From contig CAIKCI010000028.1 of the NCBI GenBank assembly GCA_903825895.1, positions 19,963 to 83,962 on the forward strand: a DNA stretch of 64,000 nucleotides. Direction: 5' to 3'. Position numbers and translations under genes: made by a program. The notes beneath the pieces were generated by a model. It saw only the letters and a program-made list of their open reading frames with translations, had not been told where the DNA came from and ran no database searches. Shown piece by piece: positions 35,110 to 44,275 of this stretch (positions are counted from its first letter, which is position 1; each line of letters begins with the position of its first letter). Source of the stretch: an uncultured Actinomycetes bacterium (GTDB lineage: Bacteria > Actinomycetota > Acidimicrobiia > Acidimicrobiales > RAAP-2).

Positions 35110-36701
35110 TGAGGCGCTTTGACGTGATCGTGGTCGGTAGTGGTGTTGCCGGCCTCACACTGCTTGAACGGCTGAGGAAAAGTTCACTCACCGTTGCCCT
35201 TGTTACCAAGGCATCGGTGTCGGACTCTACGACGCTTTGGGCTCAAGGTGGCGTGGCCGCCGTTTTGGGAAATGATGCGGACTCGCTTGACGCCCATGTC
35301 ACCGATACCTTGAATGCTGGGGCTGGCCTGTGTGACGAAGAAGCCGTTGACCTCTTGATCACCGAAGGTCCCCGGGCGGTTGAGGAGCTCATTGATCTTG
35401 GTGCCCGTTTCGACCGAGGTGACCAAGGGGATTATCACTTGGCCTTAGAAGGTGGCCACAGTCATGCTCGGGTCTTTCACGCCGGAGGTGCAGCGACGGG
35501 TGTCGAAGTGCAAGAGACGCTGGTTGATGTACTCGGCACCGCAAACGCCACGATCTTCGAATTTCATGCTGCCGAAGAACTCTGCGTCGGGGACCAAGGC
35601 GTTGAAGGTCTCGTGGTGCTCGATCACGACGGTGTGCGCCATCGTCTTGGGGCATCGCACGTGGTGCTGGCCACCGGGGGTGCTGGCCAACTCTTTGCCG
35701 TGACGACGAACCCACAAGAAGCAACCGGTGATGGAGTGGCGTTAGCACTTCGAGCTCAGGTGCCCGTCAGCGACGTTGAGTTCATGCAATTCCACCCCAC
35801 CGCGCTGCACGTTGACGTGGCGCCTCGACCCTTGCTTTCTGAGGCGCTGCGAGGAGAAGGGGCGCTCTTGCGAGATGGACGGGGTGAACGCTTTGTCGAA
35901 GAATTGTCGCCCCGTGATGTTGTTGCTCGGGCCATGGCGACCACCATGGCTGCTCAGGAGCGCGATCACTTGTGGCTTGATGCGACCGGCATCGATCGAT
36001 TCCAGGAGAACTTTCCCTCCTTGGCGATTCGTCTGCGAGATGCAGGAGTAAATCCCGAGGTCGATTGGATCCCCGTTGCTCCAGCCGCCCACCACTGGGC
36101 CGGTGGCGTCATGACCGACTGCAATGGTGCGACCATGCTCGAGGGTCTTTGGGCGATCGGCGAAGTGGCGGACGTCGGCGTGCACGGTGCGAATCGTCTG
36201 GCGTCGAACTCCTTGCTTGAAGGAATGGTCTTTGGCCGACGATGCGCCGAAGCCTTACTGGCCGGCCAACGAGGACCTCAACCCTCTGGGGTGCTGCGGG
36301 CGATGCTTGATCCAGGTTCGGGTGGGCTTGAGGTAGTTCGAGGAAGGCCAGGATCTCGTTCCTCGCACGATGCGCACGCAATCGATGAAGCGGATCTTGG
36401 TGCGTGGAGGATGCGACTTCAAGCGACGATGACGACCGACGCCGGGGTTCTGCGCGACGCAGAGGGACTTTCTCGTGCCATGGCGTTTACGACGCAATTG
36501 CTGCAGGATCTCGTACAAGAACCGATGAGCGTGCAGCGCCTTGAATTGTTGAACCTGGGGACCTGCGCATCGGTATTGTTAGCGTCGGCGTTCCAGCGAG
36601 AAGAGTCCCGCGGAGCGCACAGCCGCCGTGAGTTCCCTGAGCAAGAGTCATCGTGGCGCAAACGTATCGTGCACAATTTGGGCCAAGGAGTTGAGCGGTG
36701 A
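35106..36701 (+). CDS. nadB: L-aspartate oxidase
   Basis: FAD enzyme that oxidises L-Asp to iminoaspartate, the first step of de novo NAD synthesis. The 531 aa have the FAD site VVGSGVAGLTLLERL (residues 9-23), TLWAQGGVAAV, the substrate loop VEFMQFHPTALH, RGEGALLRDGRGERFVEE and HGANRLASNSLLEGMVFG, plus a C-terminal helical domain. The start overlaps panC (ATGATG) and the stop overlaps nadC. The partner gene nadA is absent here. Confidence 0.95.
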   Translation: MMRRFDVIVVGSGVAGLTLLERLRKSSLTVALVTKASVSDSTTLWAQGGVAAVLGNDADSLDAHVTDTLNAGAGLCDEEAVDLLITEGPRAVEELIDLGARFDRGDQGDYHLALEGGHSHARVFHAGGAATGVEVQETLVDVLGTANATIFEFHAAEELCVGDQGVEGLVVLDHDGVRHRLGASHVVLATGGAGQLFAVTTNPQEATGDGVALALRAQVPVSDVEFMQFHPTALHVDVAPRPLLSEALRGEGALLRDGRGERFVEELSPRDVVARAMATTMAAQERDHLWLDATGIDRFQENFPSLAIRLRDAGVNPEVDWIPVAPAAHHWAGGVMTDCNGATMLEGLWAIGEVADVGVHGANRLASNSLLEGMVFGRRCAEALLAGQRGPQPSGVLRAMLDPGSGGLEVVRGRPGSRSSHDAHAIDEADLGAWRMRLQATMTTDAGVLRDAEGLSRAMAFTTQLLQDLVQEPMSVQRLELLNLGTCASVLLASAFQREESRGAHSRREFPEQESSWRKRIVHNLGQGVER

Positions 36702-37573
36702 CCTTCTCTGCCCCCCATGACGTTGTTCGTGACTGCGTAGCGAGAGCGTTGGGAGAAGACCTGGACGCCGTTGGGGATCTTACGGCTGCCCTTCTTGATC
36801 AAGAGGCGCTGGGAGAATTAGTCATTCGTTCTCGGGAAGTTGGCGTGATAGCGGGCCAAGCCTGCGTGGTTGAAACCTTTGCTCAACTAGATGCCTCGGT
36901 GGTGGTTGACGTCGTCAGCGACGATGGCAGCCGTGTTGAACCTGGCCAGGTAATTACTCGAATCTCCGGTCGACTCTGTGTGATTTTGACGGGGGAGCGC
37001 ACGGCACTGAATTTCTTGGGCCACCTTTCAGGTGTGGCGAGCGCCACGGCGGCAATGGTTGAAATTGTCCGGGCTGTTGCGCCGGAAACGAAGGTACTTG
37101 ATACGCGTAAAACCACGCCGGGACTTCGAGTCTTAGAAAAAGCAGCGGTGCGCGCCGGAGGGGGAACAAACCATCGGATGAATCTCTCTGATGCTCTCTT
37201 GATCAAAGACAACCACTTGGGGTTTTTGTCCATCGCCGAGGCGGTAGAACGAGCCCAAACGCTTTGGCCTGGCAAAGCCATTGAGGTGGAAGTCGAAGAT
37301 CTCGCCCAACTCACCGAAGCAGCCCATGCCGGGGCGACGTCGGTGCTGCTCGACAACATGAGTCCGGACCAGGCCAAAGAGGCAACGGTGCTGGCGCGTT
37401 CGTTAAATCCAGGCTTGTTGGTGGAGGTCTCGGGAGGGATCACGCTCGAGAACGCGGCGGCCTACGCGGCGGCCGGTGTTGATCTGATTAGCTCAGGGGC
37501 GCTGACTCATTCGATCAAGAACTTGGACTTAGGACTCGATGTTCTCGGTCCTGAATCAGCAAAAGGGAGGTAA
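36698..37573 (+). CDS. nadC: Quinolinate phosphoribosyltransferase (carboxylating)
   Basis: Converts quinolinate and PRPP to nicotinate mononucleotide. A 291-aa protein with EDLDAVGDLTAAL near the start, ERTALNFLGHLSGVAS, DTRKTTPGLRVLEKAAVRAG (substrate-binding Arg/Lys), NHRMNLSDALLIKDNH and VEVSGGITLEN. GTG start inside the nadB stop. coaX begins 4 bp after its end, so panC-nadB-nadC-coaX are one cofactor operon. Confidence 0.95.
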   Translation: MTFSAPHDVVRDCVARALGEDLDAVGDLTAALLDQEALGELVIRSREVGVIAGQACVVETFAQLDASVVVDVVSDDGSRVEPGQVITRISGRLCVILTGERTALNFLGHLSGVASATAAMVEIVRAVAPETKVLDTRKTTPGLRVLEKAAVRAGGGTNHRMNLSDALLIKDNHLGFLSIAEAVERAQTLWPGKAIEVEVEDLAQLTEAAHAGATSVLLDNMSPDQAKEATVLARSLNPGLLVEVSGGITLENAAAYAAAGVDLISSGALTHSIKNLDLGLDVLGPESAKGR

Positions 37574-37577
37574 GGCA

Positions 37578-38423
37578 ATGTTGGTGGCAATTGATGTCGG
37601 TAATACTGAAACGGTAATCGGCTTATTTCGCGATGACAATGACGACGCGGCCGAAGTGATTGACCCAGCTGGTTATGGCGCATCGCAAGGTTCTGAATCT
37701 GATCGTGGGCTTTCTCACCACTGGCGCTTATCCACGGTACGAAGCCGCACTCCGGACGAATATGCCATCTTGCTCACGCAGCTGTTGGATCTCGAGGGCA
37801 TTGATATTACGGCGACGACGACTGGGTTTGTGATCTGTTCATCGGTCCCCGCCGTCACAACAGAGTTGAGAAAAATGGCCGACCGTTGGTTCAGCACGGT
37901 TCCTACCGTCATTTTGGGTCCTGGAGTGAAAACGGGTCTGTCGATTCTCTATGACAACCCCAAAGAGGTCGGACCCGACCGTGTTGCTGATGCGGTGGGA
38001 GCGTTCGATCTTTACGGTGGTCCTACCATTGTGGTGGACCTCGGTACGGCGACCACGTTTGACGCGATTAACGCCGACGGTGAGTATCTCGGTGGGGCCA
38101 TTGTTCCTGGTATTGCCATCTCTCTCGAAGCGCTCTATAGCCATGCCGCAGCGTTGCGTTCGGTAGAGCTCGTGGAACCTCGTAACGTCATCGGCCGTTC
38201 TACCGTGGAATCGATTCAGTCGGGCGTGCTGTACGGCTACGGCGCACAAGTTGATGGGATGTGTCAGCGCTTTCAGGAGACTCTTGGAGAATCAACGATT
38301 GTGGCAACCGGAGGCCTGTCATCGTTGATTCGACCGTTCTGCCAAGCGATCACCCACAGCGAGCCGTGGCTGACTCTGCACGGTTTACGTATCGTCTTTG
38401 AGCGCAACGCATCGGGGGCATGA
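37578..38423 (+). CDS. coaX: Type III pantothenate kinase
   Basis: First step of coenzyme A synthesis, the CoaX type that is not inhibited by CoA. The 281 aa have the ASKHA ATP site AIDVGNTETVIGLF (residues 4-17), GPDRVADAVGAF, VVDLGTATTFDAI and GGAIVPGIAISLEAL. An unusual acidic insertion (DDNDDAAEVIDPAG) follows the first strand. I start at ATG 37578, with GGGAGGTAAGGCA before it, rather than at an upstream in-frame codon within nadC. Confidence 0.94.
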   Translation: MLVAIDVGNTETVIGLFRDDNDDAAEVIDPAGYGASQGSESDRGLSHHWRLSTVRSRTPDEYAILLTQLLDLEGIDITATTTGFVICSSVPAVTTELRKMADRWFSTVPTVILGPGVKTGLSILYDNPKEVGPDRVADAVGAFDLYGGPTIVVDLGTATTFDAINADGEYLGGAIVPGIAISLEALYSHAAALRSVELVEPRNVIGRSTVESIQSGVLYGYGAQVDGMCQRFQETLGESTIVATGGLSSLIRPFCQAITHSEPWLTLHGLRIVFERNASGA

Positions 38424-38532
38424 TTCTTATCTCATTCTCACGACCTGCTGAGACTTTTCATATCTTCGAAGTCCAAGATGGTCCCAGTCGCCGAGTGTCG
38501 GTGTGAGAAGAAAAAGATAGGAGTACCCCACC

Positions 38533-38928
38533 ATGATGATCAAGAAAATAGGAGCAGGTGCAGCACTGTTAGCCGCACTGAGCGTCGGAGCCGTTGGTGT
38601 TGCAGGAGCCGCAACAAGCCCAGCAAGTCAGGCCAGTCACCCCAACCGAGCAGCGCACGTTGCTCGCATTGAAGCGGTAGCGAACGCAGGCAAATTGCCA
38701 GCGAACTTCAGCTGTTCGACGGCGTCAACGAAGCAGGCCAACATTTCGAACATGGTTGCGAAAATTAATGCCCGGATTGTTGTCGGCCAGCAAAAAGAAG
38801 CCGCGGCAACAGCAGCTGGTAACACGGCACAAGCAGCGAAGATTGCTAACCGCATCAGCCATGCTCAAACCTTTGTGAGTGACCTCGGCACGGTGTCATC
38901 GCTGATCACCGCGAGCTGCCCCGCCTAA
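38533..38928 (+). CDS. Small secreted helical protein
   Basis: A 131-aa protein with a clear Sec signal peptide (MMIKKIGAGAALLAALSVGA followed by VGVAGAATS), cleavage probably after AGA. The mature part is Ala/Lys/Asn-rich and helical, with two Cys (NFSCSTAS and ITASCPA) that could pair. No family recognised. AGGAG sits 9 bp before the first of two adjacent ATGs. It has its own leader and a strong terminator, so it is likely a well-expressed single gene. Confidence 0.75.
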   Translation: MMIKKIGAGAALLAALSVGAVGVAGAATSPASQASHPNRAAHVARIEAVANAGKLPANFSCSTASTKQANISNMVAKINARIVVGQQKEAAATAAGNTAQAAKIANRISHAQTFVSDLGTVSSLITASCPA

Positions 38929-38940
38929 TCCCACAGTGCT

Positions 38941-39003
38941 GCGACACTCCGTGTCGCTGAAAACGGGAATGCCCCGACAGGACCCCCCTGTCGGGGCATT
39001 TTC
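38941..39003. terminator. Double hairpin, probable bidirectional terminator
   Basis: GCGACAC-TCC-GTGTCGC (38941-38957) is followed by a 13-bp perfect stem: AATGCCCCGACAG (38968-38980) with CTGTCGGGGCATT (38988-39000), loop of 7, then TT. On the reverse strand the large stem is followed by CCCGTTTTC. It lies between convergent genes. Confidence 0.85.
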
Positions 39004-39043
39004 ATGTCCCCGCAGACGTTCTTCGCGCCAAAAAAGTGTGCTG

Positions 39044-40015
39044 TTAGAGAATGTCGTCGAGCAGCGACGTGGCGAGCGCGCTGTAGGCAGCGCGCAATGG
39101 CTCACTTGAAAGAGTGGCGGCGACGTTGTTGGCCAGGGCAACGTGTTCTTTCGCTCGGGTCACTGATTGCTTGATCCCTGACGTGCCCTCGACCAAACTG
39201 CGGGCCTTTTCTCGTTCTGGCTCATCGAGAGGGTGGCCGAGCAGTGCCCGGAGTTCGTCAGCAACGTCACTGTCGCTCAAGGCGTAGATCACCGGCAAGG
39301 TGTAGATCCCTTCGGCCAGGTCTTGTCCTGCGGGCTTTCCGAGTTGTCCCTCGGTAGCGGTGATATCCAAGATGTCGTCTCTCAGCTGAAAGATCATGCC
39401 GAGTTCGGCGCCGTAAGTGGTGAGTGCTTCAAGCTCTGATGCCGGCGCTCCTGAGGTCAATCCACCGATTCGACTGGCCGCAGCCATCAACGAGGCAGTT
39501 TTGCCGTAAATCGCTTCGTCGTAGTCGGCAATCGTTCGATCTGTTTGAAAGGCAGTGCGAACTTCGCTCACTTGGCCCCGCGTCAACTCGGCGAGGGTAT
39601 TGGCAAGCAAACTCGAGATTTCGGTACCGAGATCGGCCGCAATCGCTGCCGAGCGAGCCATGAGAAAGTCTCCAGCTACGATCGCCACGATATTGCCATA
39701 GCGGGCGTTGACGCTTTCGACCGTTCGCCGCATTGTGGCTTCGTCCATCACATCGTCGTGATAGAGCGATGCCAAATGCATGAGCTCGACCGCCACCCCG
39801 CCGAGGAGTTCTTCATCGGTGGCTGCTCGTTGGCCACCCGTTGCGCTGGCAAGAGAAAGAAGGGGTCGAAGTCGCTTTCCACCGGCATGGATCAAGTGGG
39901 TCGTGATCTGGTCCAAGAAGTCATCGCCCATAATCACGGACTCCGCCAAAAGGGGCTCAAAACGAGCCATATCGCTCTCTACCTGGTCTAATCCAAGGGC
40001 CTTGATGGGATTCAC
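39044..40015 (-). CDS. Polyprenyl diphosphate synthase (long-chain trans-prenyltransferase)
   Basis: Builds the isoprenoid chain, probably for menaquinone. About 323 aa. First aspartate-rich motif LYHDDVMDEA (DDxxD), second QLRDDILDITAT, GGKRLRPLLSLA for IPP binding, and GDFLMARSAA. Chain length cannot be read by eye. I start at GTG 40015 with GTGGAGACC upstream; the frame runs on to 40105, but that would reach into the clpC promoter and the family's N-terminus fits the shorter form. It is divergent from clpC. Confidence 0.9.
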   Translation of the reverse strand: MNPIKALGLDQVESDMARFEPLLAESVIMGDDFLDQITTHLIHAGGKRLRPLLSLASATGGQRAATDEELLGGVAVELMHLASLYHDDVMDEATMRRTVESVNARYGNIVAIVAGDFLMARSAAIAADLGTEISSLLANTLAELTRGQVSEVRTAFQTDRTIADYDEAIYGKTASLMAAASRIGGLTSGAPASELEALTTYGAELGMIFQLRDDILDITATEGQLGKPAGQDLAEGIYTLPVIYALSDSDVADELRALLGHPLDEPEREKARSLVEGTSGIKQSVTRAKEHVALANNVAATLSSEPLRAAYSALATSLLDDIL

Positions 40016-40139
40016 GGTCTCCACGATAGGGGCAGGGAGAACCCTTTCGGACCGTTCCAACGATATTGCCCCTGCCGGTGTGATTGGCGCACCTTCCCGA
40101 TACACTCTCTAGTGAGTCCTTAGTCAAGGAGGCAGGCAG

Positions 40140-42641
40140 TTGTTCGAGCGATTTACAGACCGAGCACGGAGAGTATTGGTGTTGGCCCAGGAAGAGGCCA
40201 GGCTGCTTAATCACAGCTTTATCGGCACCGAGCATATTCTTCTAGGCTTAATTCACGAGGGTGAAGGCGTCGCGGCCAAATCCTTGGACTCGCTGGGCAT
40301 CACCTTGGAAGCCGTCCGTGAGAAGGTCGAAGAAACGATCGGGATGACCGGGGCTCCTCCTTCAGGATCGCCTCCCTTTACTCCTCGGGCCAAAAAAGTC
40401 CTCGAATTGTCATTGCGTGAAGCGCTGCAATTAGGCCACTCCTACATCGGCACCGAGCACATGCTGCTCGGACTTGTTCGAGAAGGAGAGGGCGTTGCGG
40501 CGCAAGTACTGGTCTCGCTGGGAGCCGATTTGGCGAAAGTCCGCCAACAAGTGATTCAGATGATGTCGGGTTACCAAGGCAAAGAAGCCGTTGGCGCGAC
40601 ACCTGGAGCGCAGGGTGGCGAAAACACCTCAGGTTCAGCGGTGCTCGATCAGTTCGGACGGAACCTCACCCAACTCGCTCGTGAAAACAAACTTGACCCC
40701 TTGGTGGGTCGTGAAAAAGAGATTGAGCGCGTGATGCAGGTTCTTTCCCGTCGCACCAAGAACAACCCAGTGTTGATTGGTGAGCCCGGCGTTGGAAAAA
40801 CCGCCATCGTCGAAGGCTTGGCCTTGAAGATTGTGGAAGGCAAAGTTCCCGACACCTTGACCGACAAGCAGCTCTACACCTTGGACCTTGGCGCGCTGGT
40901 TGCCGGTTCTCGTTACCGAGGTGACTTTGAAGAGCGTCTCAAGAAAGTACTCAAAGAGATCCGTTCACGCGGCGACATTATTTTGTTTATCGACGAGATC
41001 CACACGCTCGTCGGCGCAGGTGCAGCGGAAGGTGCGATTGATGCGGCAAGCATCTTGAAGCCCATGCTGGCCCGAGGCGAGTTGCAGACCGTTGGGGCGA
41101 CCACCCTTGATGAGTACCGTAAGCATGTCGAAAAAGATGCTGCGTTAGAGCGTCGATTCCAGCCAGTGAAGGTTGAAGAGCCGTCGGTGGCGATGACGAT
41201 CGAGATCTTAAAGGGCTTGCGCGAGCGTTACGAGTCGCACCACTCCGTCACCATCACTGACCAGGCGCTGGTTGCGGCGGCCAACTTGGCCGACCGTTAT
41301 GTCGCCGACCGGTTCTTGCCAGACAAGGCTATTGACTTGATTGACGAAGCGGGAAGTCGTCTGCGTATTCGCCGTATGAACATCCCGAGCACGCACAAAG
41401 CCCTAGACGAAGAGATCAACCGCCTGCGGAAAGACAAAGAAGCAGCCATCGAAAAAGGTGCCTTCGAACAAGCGAAGAAGTTGGCCGACCAAGAGCGTGA
41501 GCGCATGGAGGTCAAAGAGACCGAAGAAACCGAGTTCAAGGCTGAAGGCGTTGACCTGTTCGACGTGGTTGATGAAGAAGTCATTGCAGAGGTCTTGGCC
41601 AACTGGACCGGGATTCCCGTGTATCGCTTAACCGAAGAAGAGACCGCCAAGTTGTTGCGAATGGAAGAAGAACTCCACAAGCGCATCGTGGGACAAGAAG
41701 AGGCCGTCACCGCGCTCTCGAAGGCTATTCGCCGAACCCGAGCTGGCCTCAAGGACCCGAAGCGTCCTGCAGGTTCGTTTATCTTCCTGGGCCCGACCGG
41801 TGTGGGAAAGACGGAACTCGCCAAAACACTGGCGGAGTTCTTGTTTGATGACGAAGACGCGTTGATTCAACTCGACATGTCGGAGTACATGGAGAAGCAC
41901 ACCGTGAGTCGTCTCGTTGGTTCGCCTCCGGGATACGTCGGCTACGAAGAAGGTGGACAGCTCACGGAAGCCGTTCGTCGTAAGCCCTTTAGTGTGGTCC
42001 TCTTCGACGAAGTCGAAAAGGCGCACCCCGACGTCTTCAACACCTTGTTGCAGATCTTGGAAGACGGTCGTTTGACCGACAGCCAAGGGCGCAGTGTGGA
42101 CTTTAAGAACACGGTGCTGATTATGACGTCGAACTTGGGAACTGCGGACTTGCGTAAAGCGAATCTTGGTTTCTCAAAGACCACCGAAGCAGCGTCGTAC
42201 GAGAAGATGAAGGTCAAAGTCAATGAAGCGCTAAAGGCGCATTTCCGACCTGAGTTCTTGAACCGCATCGATGACACCATTGTCTTCCACGAACTCTCGA
42301 AGGCCGAAGTGGTTGAGATTGTTGACTTCTTGATTGCTCGGACTGCACTTCAGTTGAGCCTTCAGGGAATCGGACTTGAACTGACACCCGAGGCGAAGCA
42401 GTTGCTCGCCGACAAGGGCTACGACCCACAACTGGGTGCGCGACCACTTCGTCGTGCCATTCAGCAGATGATCGAAGACCCCTTGAGCGAGCGACTCTTG
42501 TGGAAAGAGTTCCGTGTCGGAGAAACGATTATCGTTGATGTTCAAGACGGAGAAGAAGGACCTGAACTCAAGTTCACGGCCATCGAAGGGTTTGAGCCAC
42601 CTGAAATCGAGATGGCTGGGAGTGCTCCAAGCGCCGAATAA
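40140..42641 (+). CDS. clpC: ATP-dependent Clp protease ATP-binding subunit ClpC
   Basis: AAA+ unfoldase that feeds substrates to ClpP. The 833 aa have two Clp N repeats ([20 protein letters not shown] and its second copy near residue 80), a first ATPase with [15 protein letters not shown] at about 214, a UVR-type middle segment ([20 protein letters not shown]), and a second ATPase with [17 protein letters not shown] at about 550. ClpP-loop-containing C-terminal region present. TTG start with a near-perfect AAGGAGGCAGGCAG ribosome site. Confidence 0.97.
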   Translation: MFERFTDRARRVLVLAQEEARLLNHSFIGTEHILLGLIHEGEGVAAKSLDSLGITLEAVREKVEETIGMTGAPPSGSPPFTPRAKKVLELSLREALQLGHSYIGTEHMLLGLVREGEGVAAQVLVSLGADLAKVRQQVIQMMSGYQGKEAVGATPGAQGGENTSGSAVLDQFGRNLTQLARENKLDPLVGREKEIERVMQVLSRRTKNNPVLIGEPGVGKTAIVEGLALKIVEGKVPDTLTDKQLYTLDLGALVAGSRYRGDFEERLKKVLKEIRSRGDIILFIDEIHTLVGAGAAEGAIDAASILKPMLARGELQTVGATTLDEYRKHVEKDAALERRFQPVKVEEPSVAMTIEILKGLRERYESHHSVTITDQALVAAANLADRYVADRFLPDKAIDLIDEAGSRLRIRRMNIPSTHKALDEEINRLRKDKEAAIEKGAFEQAKKLADQERERMEVKETEETEFKAEGVDLFDVVDEEVIAEVLANWTGIPVYRLTEEETAKLLRMEEELHKRIVGQEEAVTALSKAIRRTRAGLKDPKRPAGSFIFLGPTGVGKTELAKTLAEFLFDDEDALIQLDMSEYMEKHTVSRLVGSPPGYVGYEEGGQLTEAVRRKPFSVVLFDEVEKAHPDVFNTLLQILEDGRLTDSQGRSVDFKNTVLIMTSNLGTADLRKANLGFSKTTEAASYEKMKVKVNEALKAHFRPEFLNRIDDTIVFHELSKAEVVEIVDFLIARTALQLSLQGIGLELTPEAKQLLADKGYDPQLGARPLRRAIQQMIEDPLSERLLWKEFRVGETIIVDVQDGEEGPELKFTAIEGFEPPEIEMAGSAPSAE

Positions 42642-42759
42642 CGGCGGCCTTCAAAAAATATTTTTGCTTTCTGGCATAAGATCATGCCCTTGAGCGACTC
42701 CTTCGTTCGGTAGTCTTTCCTCGGGGGACCAATCACCTCTCATCCGATGGGGGGATTAA

Positions 42760-44199
42760 ATGAAAAAGTACTCGTCGCAGAATTTTGTTTTGGCGGCCAT
42801 GATCGTGACGGTGTCGATGACATTTATCGACCAAACAATCATTGCGCTGGCGGTTCCAAAAATTCAGGCAGAGTTGCACCTTTCACAATCAGGCGTTCAG
42901 TGGGTTATTAACGCCTACGTTCTCACCATGGCCGCGACCTTTATGGTGGCGGGAAAGTTTGCCGATTCCTTCGGTCACAAGAAGATGGTGATTATTGGAA
43001 CGCTCATTTTTGCGATTTCCTCAGGAGCGTGTGGCTTCACGCAAAGCAATAGTTACTCAGAAGCCTGGATCATCACCTTCCGGGCACTCCAGGGTGTCGG
43101 TGCCGCCTTCCTCTTCTCGTCGGCACTGGCTTTAGTGATTGCCACCATTCCTCTCGCACAGCGCGGGTTAAAGCTTGCGGTGTTTTTCGCGATCACCGGA
43201 GCAATGACAGGGATAGGACCATTGCTTGGTGGGTATCTCACAGCGTGGAAGTGGCAGGCAGTGTTCTGGGTAAACATCCCCGTTGCGATTGCCGCATTAA
43301 TCCTGATTGTTATCGCTGAACCAGTTGATCACGTTCGAAGAGTTCCTCTTGACTGGAAGGGAAGCATTGTTATTGCAGCGGGGATGACGCTGAGCGTCCT
43401 TGGATTTCAACACGCATCTTCTTGGGGTTGGTCGAACGCCAAGACGATTGTATGCATCGCTGCAGGTGTGGCCCTCTTGGCCGGGTTTGTGGTGGTCGAG
43501 CGCCGGGCCAACTATCCACTTGCAAACTTGGCTATCTTTAAAATCAGAGCGTTTTTCGTAGAAAATATTGTGCTGTTTTTAGCATCGATGGTCTTTGTCT
43601 CATTATTCTTTTTTGCCAGCGTTTATGCACAGGTGAGTCTCCTCGACTCTTCCTCAACAGCTGGTCTCTACATCTTGACGTTCTTTATAGGTTTTGCCCC
43701 AGCGGCCATGCGGGGTGGACGGATCATGGACAAAGTTGGTGCGAAGGGAGTTGTTGTTGTCGGTGCTGCAGTCTCTGCAATTGGATTCTTCTTGTGGTCC
43801 GAGCGTCTGACGACTCTTTCTTCTGGAAGTCAATGGTGGTCCATTATTATCGCCGGAGCGGGAATGGGATTAATTATTGGTCCAGCGGCTACCGATGCGA
43901 GCAACCGGTCAGCGAAAGAGACCTACGGCGAGGTGACCGGGATCACCCAGACCGTTCGGTACTTTGGCTCGTCCGTGGGTCTCGCCGTCTTTATGACCAT
44001 TCTGATTCAGAACACCTCTGCCGGGGCTTCATATTATGAACTGGCCCGATCATCAGCTGGTCGACTTGAATTTGCCCACGCCATGCAAGACGTGTTCTAC
44101 GCCATGTCGGCGATCTTGGCAGTGACATTTGTCGTGGCACTCGTTGGCCTTCAACGCGGTCGTCAAGAAGTAATCCCTGATCTTGACACAACAGCGTAG
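42760..44199 (+). CDS. MFS drug exporter, DHA2 (EmrB/QacA) type
   Basis: A 479-aa membrane protein with about 14 hydrophobic helices. MFS motif A is visible as GKFADSFGHKKMVIIG (residues 66-81), helix 1 starts MIVTVSMTFIDQTIIALAVP with the membrane Asp typical of DHA2 proteins, and helix 5 carries GPLLGGYLTAWKWQAVFWVN (motif C/D2). Likely proton-coupled export of drugs or metabolites; substrate unknown. Stand-alone gene between clpC and radA. GGGGGGATTAA precedes the ATG. Confidence 0.9.
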   Translation: MKKYSSQNFVLAAMIVTVSMTFIDQTIIALAVPKIQAELHLSQSGVQWVINAYVLTMAATFMVAGKFADSFGHKKMVIIGTLIFAISSGACGFTQSNSYSEAWIITFRALQGVGAAFLFSSALALVIATIPLAQRGLKLAVFFAITGAMTGIGPLLGGYLTAWKWQAVFWVNIPVAIAALILIVIAEPVDHVRRVPLDWKGSIVIAAGMTLSVLGFQHASSWGWSNAKTIVCIAAGVALLAGFVVVERRANYPLANLAIFKIRAFFVENIVLFLASMVFVSLFFFASVYAQVSLLDSSSTAGLYILTFFIGFAPAAMRGGRIMDKVGAKGVVVVGAAVSAIGFFLWSERLTTLSSGSQWWSIIIAGAGMGLIIGPAATDASNRSAKETYGEVTGITQTVRYFGSSVGLAVFMTILIQNTSAGASYYELARSSAGRLEFAHAMQDVFYAMSAILAVTFVVALVGLQRGRQEVIPDLDTTA

Positions 44200-44241
44200 G
44201 CATCCTCTTTCGGCACAGCGTTGGAACGTTTGAGAAAAACG

Positions 44242-44269
44242 TTGGGCTGACATAGCCATCATCTATGGT
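44242..44269 (+). promoter_or_regulatory. Candidate radA promoter giving a leaderless mRNA
   Basis: TTGGGC (44242-44247), 16-bp spacer, TATGGT (44264-44269). The radA ATG starts 7 bp after the -10 box, so transcription would begin at or beside the A of ATG. No Shine-Dalgarno is present, which agrees. Confidence 0.5.
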
Positions 44270-44275
44270 GCTTCT

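Noticed and set aside
42673..42688. GGCAT/ATGCC inverted repeat after clpC as terminator
   Set aside because: Five-base stem with no T-run; too weak to call.
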